Part shown: positions 60,512 through 64,000 of the stretch, in pieces
How the letters are laid out: the number at the start of each line of letters is the position of its first letter
How positions within the stretch are numbered: position 1 is the stretch's first letter
Source of the DNA: Flavobacteriales bacterium
GTDB taxonomy: Bacteria > Bacteroidota > Bacteroidia > Flavobacteriales_D > Sanyastnellaceae
Reading direction: 5' to 3'
Length of the DNA: 64,000 nucleotides
Assembly: GCA_016722445.1 (NCBI GenBank)
Contig: JADKIZ010000007.1
Span: 1-64,000, forward strand
Notes under the pieces: generated by a model
The model's database searches: none
The model's input: only the letters and a program-made list of their open reading frames with translations
Told to the model about the DNA's origin: nothing
Made by a program: the position numbers and the translations under genes

Positions 60512-61563
60512 TGGCCACTTCCTGAAGCGTTAAGATTGATGGTGATGGTACCTCCCTGAGGTGCAGTGGCGGATTCCAAAGTGAAATCGATGATGTATGG
60601 AGTACCGCCATCAATACCGTTTTCATTGTAGTTGAAAATTCCTCCATAGAGACCAATATCACTTCCGTCAGTTGCTGCACCAATGCCGGAAGAATTCACA
60701 GCGAGATTCAAATCCCAGTCGTATGAAAATAAATTTGATAAATTGAAATTCACAAATTGTGGATTCACATTCACTTGATAGTTGTTACCAGGTGTTGCGG
60801 GAAATGGACCTGATCCTAAATTGTAGAGAATATTGTTGTTGAATGTACATGATCCGCATACACTCGATATCCCGTAATTGTTGGACGCATTTGTCGCTAT
60901 GATGTTATTGGTTACCAGAATATTCGAGCCATATACTACGCCCTCAAAGTTTGTACTTCCGGTGCTCAGAATAAAGTTGTGATCCAAGGTAGTACCTGAA
61001 GGAAGATTTCCAATTGGAATCGAGTACGAATTTTGCGTAATCAAATTATTTCTCAAAATCAGATCTGATCCAAAATCATCGAAATTGAAAAACGATGCTG
61101 TTGAGGTCTCCAACACACATCCTTCAAAGATCCAATTGTTATAGGTGCCTGAGGCAAGGTCGATGCATTGGCCACCGTAGTTACTAATCCGACAACCGGA
61201 AATGACAATGTTATTGACTGTTGAGCTGGTTGCACTCGCAACAGTGTTGATGTTGAGACCTTTTAAAATCGCATTCGAACTATTGTTCTGAAATGTGACT
61301 GTAGTGAAGGAAGAATTGTAGGGTGAAAACGAAGGATTGTGACCTGCACCCATGATGATGAGGCGTTTGTTGATGGCGATTGAACCATAGGATGTTGCAG
61401 ATGGTTGGACATAGATGGTGTCACCATTCACAGCAAGTGCCATCGCATTCGTCACGTTGTCGAAATCTGCCGATGATCCTACCTGGTTGTTCACCGTGAT
61501 GATGGTCGCTTTTGACCAATAGGCCATAGACATTAGGCCTAAGATGAGAATAATTTGTTTCAT
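60508..61563 (-). CDS. Secreted right-handed beta-helix protein
   Basis: 351 residues. Signal peptide MKQIILILGLMSMAYWSKA. The body opens with ADFDNVTNAMALAVNGDTIYVQPS and goes on with repeated 20-residue rungs ending in NN or NT (VNNIVISGCRISNYGGQCIDL, NWIFEGCVLETSTASF, LILRNNLITQNSYSIP, ILVTNNIIATNASNNYG), the signature of a right-handed parallel beta-helix as in pectate lyases and adhesins. No lyase catalytic residues are clear. There is no T9SS domain of its own; it ends in a proline-poor beta tail (GGTITINLNASGSGQ) that runs into the coupled downstream gene, which may indicate a split protein. Confidence 0.78.
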   Translation of the reverse strand: MKQIILILGLMSMAYWSKATIITVNNQVGSSADFDNVTNAMALAVNGDTIYVQPSATSYGSIAINKRLIIMGAGHNPSFSPYNSSFTTVTFQNNSSNAILKGLNINTVASATSSTVNNIVISGCRISNYGGQCIDLASGTYNNWIFEGCVLETSTASFFNFDDFGSDLILRNNLITQNSYSIPIGNLPSGTTLDHNFILSTGSTNFEGVVYGSNILVTNNIIATNASNNYGISSVCGSCTFNNNILYNLGSGPFPATPGNNYQVNVNPQFVNFNLSNLFSYDWDLNLAVNSSGIGAATDGSDIGLYGGIFNYNENGIDGGTPYIIDFTLESATAPQGGTITINLNASGSGQ

Positions 61564-61817
61564 TGTGTGTGTGTATTTGAGTTTTGATCAGGCTAAAAAT
61601 AGCACACAAATCTTAACCTCACGTTTTCAATCGAATTTAGTTGGCCTATTTTGATTTTTCTCCTGGTTTTTCCCGTGAACACTGTGGAAAGCCTATGAAC
61701 ATTCGTTTTTCGGAATGTTTTCACCCAAGGTTATTGAAAGCAAAAATGTATTGTTTTACAGGCCGACCGAAGGAAGGTTAATTTTATGTCGTCAAAACGT
61801 TACGAAAACATTTATTT

Positions 61818-62705
61818 ATGACCATCAGATACCTGCTTTTTTCATTATCACTCGCTTTAAGTCCGTGCGCATTTTCTCAAGGTTTTTATGATCAAAACAC
61901 AATCCAATTGCTGGAGATATTTTTCTCGCAGACCAATTGGGACTATCAGATGGATACTGCAATGTCTGGTGATGAAACGTATCTGATTGCGGACTCCGTT
62001 CGTGTAAATGGCGAAACCTTTTTCGATGTAGGTGTGAAATACAAAGGCAATAGTTCTTACAATCAGAACAATGATAAAAATCCCCTTCACGTCAACCTGG
62101 ATTATGTGAATGAAGACCAACACTACGATCATTACACAGATCTGAAACTGGGTACCAATTATCAGGATCCTTCTTGCGTCAGGGAAGTGCTTTCCTATGA
62201 TATTTTGAGGAAATACATGGATGCTCCTTTGAGCAATTACATGAACGTCTACATCAATAATCAGTTGATGGGGCTTTATACCAACGACGAATCCATCAAC
62301 AAACATTTTTTAGGAGGCCATTACTATGATGCGGAAGGTGAATTTTTCAAGTGCAATCCTTCTGGTGGTGCTGGTCCTGGAGGCGGTGGATATCCTGACC
62401 TCACCTGGCAAGGTACTGATAGTACGGATTATTATACGCGATATGAATTACAGTCTGAAGTTGGCTGGGCAGAATTGCTGGCTTTCATCAATACACTCAA
62501 CAACAATCCTACTACCGTTGATGAAATTTTAGATGTGGACAGGGCTTTGTGGATGCTTGCATACAATAATGTACTTGTCAATCTCGACTCTTATTCTGGT
62601 CAGTTCAAACAGAATTACTATTTGTACAGAGATCTCAACAACAGATGGGTTCCGACGATCTGGGATTTGAATATGAGTTTTGGTGGTTTTCGGGAAATAA
62701 TTTAA
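61818..62705 (+). CDS. CotH-family protein, N-terminal segment (frameshifted)
   Basis: A signal peptide (MTIRYLLFSLSLALSPCAFSQ) leads into a CotH kinase-like domain: NGETFFDVGVKYKGNSSYNQ (family motif VxxKYKGNSS), ADSVRVNG before it, LSNYMNVYINNQLMGLYTNDESINK and FINTLNNNPTTVDEILDVDRALWMLAYNNVLVNLDSY (in two stretches), then WVPTIWDLNMSFGG. CotH proteins are atypical protein kinases used in spore coats and secreted scaffolds. The frame ends in FGGFREII but should read FGGFSGNN; slips lie near 62690 and 62735. Confidence 0.82.
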   Translation: MTIRYLLFSLSLALSPCAFSQGFYDQNTIQLLEIFFSQTNWDYQMDTAMSGDETYLIADSVRVNGETFFDVGVKYKGNSSYNQNNDKNPLHVNLDYVNEDQHYDHYTDLKLGTNYQDPSCVREVLSYDILRKYMDAPLSNYMNVYINNQLMGLYTNDESINKHFLGGHYYDAEGEFFKCNPSGGAGPGGGGYPDLTWQGTDSTDYYTRYELQSEVGWAELLAFINTLNNNPTTVDEILDVDRALWMLAYNNVLVNLDSYSGQFKQNYYLYRDLNNRWVPTIWDLNMSFGGFREII

Positions 62706-62742
62706 GTGTCAGCAGCATGCAGAATATGACGCCGTTGTTTCC

Positions 62743-64000
62743 AATGACGCCAATCATCCGCTTATTCAGAAGTTATTGGCGATACCACAATTTCAAAAAA
62801 TGTATATCGCCCACATGCGAACCATTACAAATGAAAATTTTGCCAATGGTGAATATTTGGTCAAAGCCAATGAACTGATGGATGTGATTGACGCTTCTGT
62901 GAACTCTGATCCAAATGGTTTTTATACCTATACCCAATTTCAGAATAGTCTTACGACAAATATTTCCGGAGGAGGTGGTGGACCAGGTGGTGGACAATCC
63001 ACGCCGGGTATTCAAGTGTTGATGGATGCCAGAAATACATACTTGCAATCGACTACACAATTTGCACAAACACCTCCGGTTATTTCCAATGTGTTGCCTT
63101 CTTCTTCGACACCTGCTTATGGTAGCGAAGTATTTGTCACAGCTACGGTTAGCAATGCGACGGATGTTTATTTGGGCTATCGCCTCAATCATATTTTGAG
63201 GTTTTATCGTTATGAAATGTTCGACGATGGTCAACACAATGATGGTTCTGCTGGTGATGGCGTTTATGGCGCTTCATTTACCATGAATGGCAATACGGCA
63301 GAATATTATATTTATGCTGAAAATGCCAATGCTGGAGTGTTTTCTCCAGAGCGAGCTGAACACGAGTTTTATACACTTCAAATCACAGCTTCAAACCTGA
63401 TAGCCGGATCCGTTGTGATCAACGAACTGCTCACTGGTAATTCTGTTCAGGAAGATGAATATGGTGAATCCAATGACTGGGTAGAGTTCTACAACACCAC
63501 CAATGACGTCATCGATCTTTCTGGCGCATACCTCAGTGATGATGCACTACAATTGGATAAGTGGCAATTCTCGGCAGGAACTGTAATCCTTCCACATGAT
63601 TACCTCATCGCATGGGTGGATGATGATGAAGAACAATTGTTTATTCATACCAACTTCAACCTTGGTTCGCTTGGTGAAACTGTCATCCTGAGTGATGCCA
63701 ATCTCCAATTGATCGATCAGGTTACTTATCCGGTCATGACCGATGATGTTTCATATGGCAGGTACCCCAATGGCACTGGTCCTTGGATTTATATGGCAAC
63801 CACATTTGATGCTGAGAATAGCAGCGGCACAAACATAACCGTAAACAACCAGGCACTTTCTGGTGTCCTTCAAGTTTTCCCGAATCCATTCCAAGATATC
63901 ATTACCGTGAACTATTCGGAGGGCGGTAATCTGCAATTAGAAGTAATGGATGTATCCGGTAGAACAATCGAACGCGCGAGCATATCAACTGCTAAAAAAA
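62743..64000 (+). CDS. CotH-family protein, C-terminal segment with lamin-tail and T9SS domains (runs off the window)
   Basis: The frame from about 62743 (NDANHPLIQKLLAIPQFQKMY) is open to the end of the window. It finishes the CotH domain (IAHMRTITNENFANGEYLVK), then has a Gly-rich linker and a beta-sandwich (FDDGQHNDGSAGDGVYGASF, the usual companion of CotH in Bacteroidota). A lamin-tail domain follows (VVINELLTGNSVQEDEYGESNDWVEFYNTTNDVIDLSGAYL, in outline). A T9SS type A domain then begins (VFPNPFQDIITVNYSEGG); its last residues lie beyond 64000. Together with 61818-62705 it is one secreted surface protein. Confidence 0.8.

Noticed and set aside
1..64000. CRISPR array, rRNA operon or replication origin
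   Set aside because: No regularly spaced repeats, rRNA sequence or DnaA-box cluster was seen.

Overview
The window reads as a chromosomal segment of a Bacteroidota bacterium, most likely a Flavobacteriales- or Saprospirales-like lineage. At least eight proteins end in the C-terminal sorting domain of the type IX secretion system (T9SS), which is confined to this phylum. The tRNA-Glu gene is preceded by a Bacteroidota-type promoter (TTG, 19 bases, TAnnTTTG), and starts lack clear Shine-Dalgarno sequences. The species cannot be named from the sequence.

Layout. 1-3.1 kb: tail of a LytTR regulator, a MITE-like palindrome, a tiny membrane protein, an outer-membrane beta-barrel protein and a conserved unknown. 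3.2-6.4 kb: tRNA-Glu with a large serine recombinase whose reading frame runs into the tRNA gene, plus a divergent regulator/zinc-finger pair sharing a palindromic operator. 6.9-10.2 kb: a YgjP-type metallopeptidase remnant cut by an IS21-like relic, then a three-gene operon (ATP-grasp enzyme, secreted beta-propeller with a Cys-rich signature, AraC-type regulator with a metal-binding-like N terminus). 10.4-13.5 kb: a frameshifted T9SS protein and small copper-associated proteins. 13.7-38 kb: a large copper/heavy-metal island. It holds a Csp-type copper store, a CusA-TolC fusion, a CusB adaptor, His-rich metal-binding lipoproteins, a P1B ATPase, DsrE and MFS-rhodanese sulfur genes, two exported HMA proteins, T9SS cargo including a multicopper oxidase, a second AraC-HMA regulator and an HMA-MauE membrane protein. 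14.1-15.7 kb inside it is decayed DNA. 38-44.5 kb: an IS21-like relic that truncates a T9SS gene, then a defence island with XRE, an unknown, a PIN-like protein, a small protein, HerA and SIR2. 45-50.7 kb: three copies of a four-helix-bundle (23S rRNA IVS-type) gene, two intact and one decayed. 47-64 kb: large secreted surface proteins (delta-60 repeat, FG-GAP, beta-helix, CotH/lamin-tail) and one XRE-like regulator.

How the parts fit: metal is sensed in the cytoplasm (AraC-HMA), expelled (P-type ATPase, CusABC), bound (DUF326 protein, HMA and heavy-metal-binding lipoproteins) and probably oxidised outside the cell by a T9SS-delivered multicopper oxidase. SIR2-HerA is a known anti-phage pair; here the same strand also carries a small protein and a PIN-like nuclease candidate.

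Caution: about fifteen otherwise well-preserved genes or gene segments are split by single-base frameshifts or in-frame stops. The density suggests residual sequencing error rather than mass pseudogenisation, so broken genes are listed as segments with the likely joint stated.
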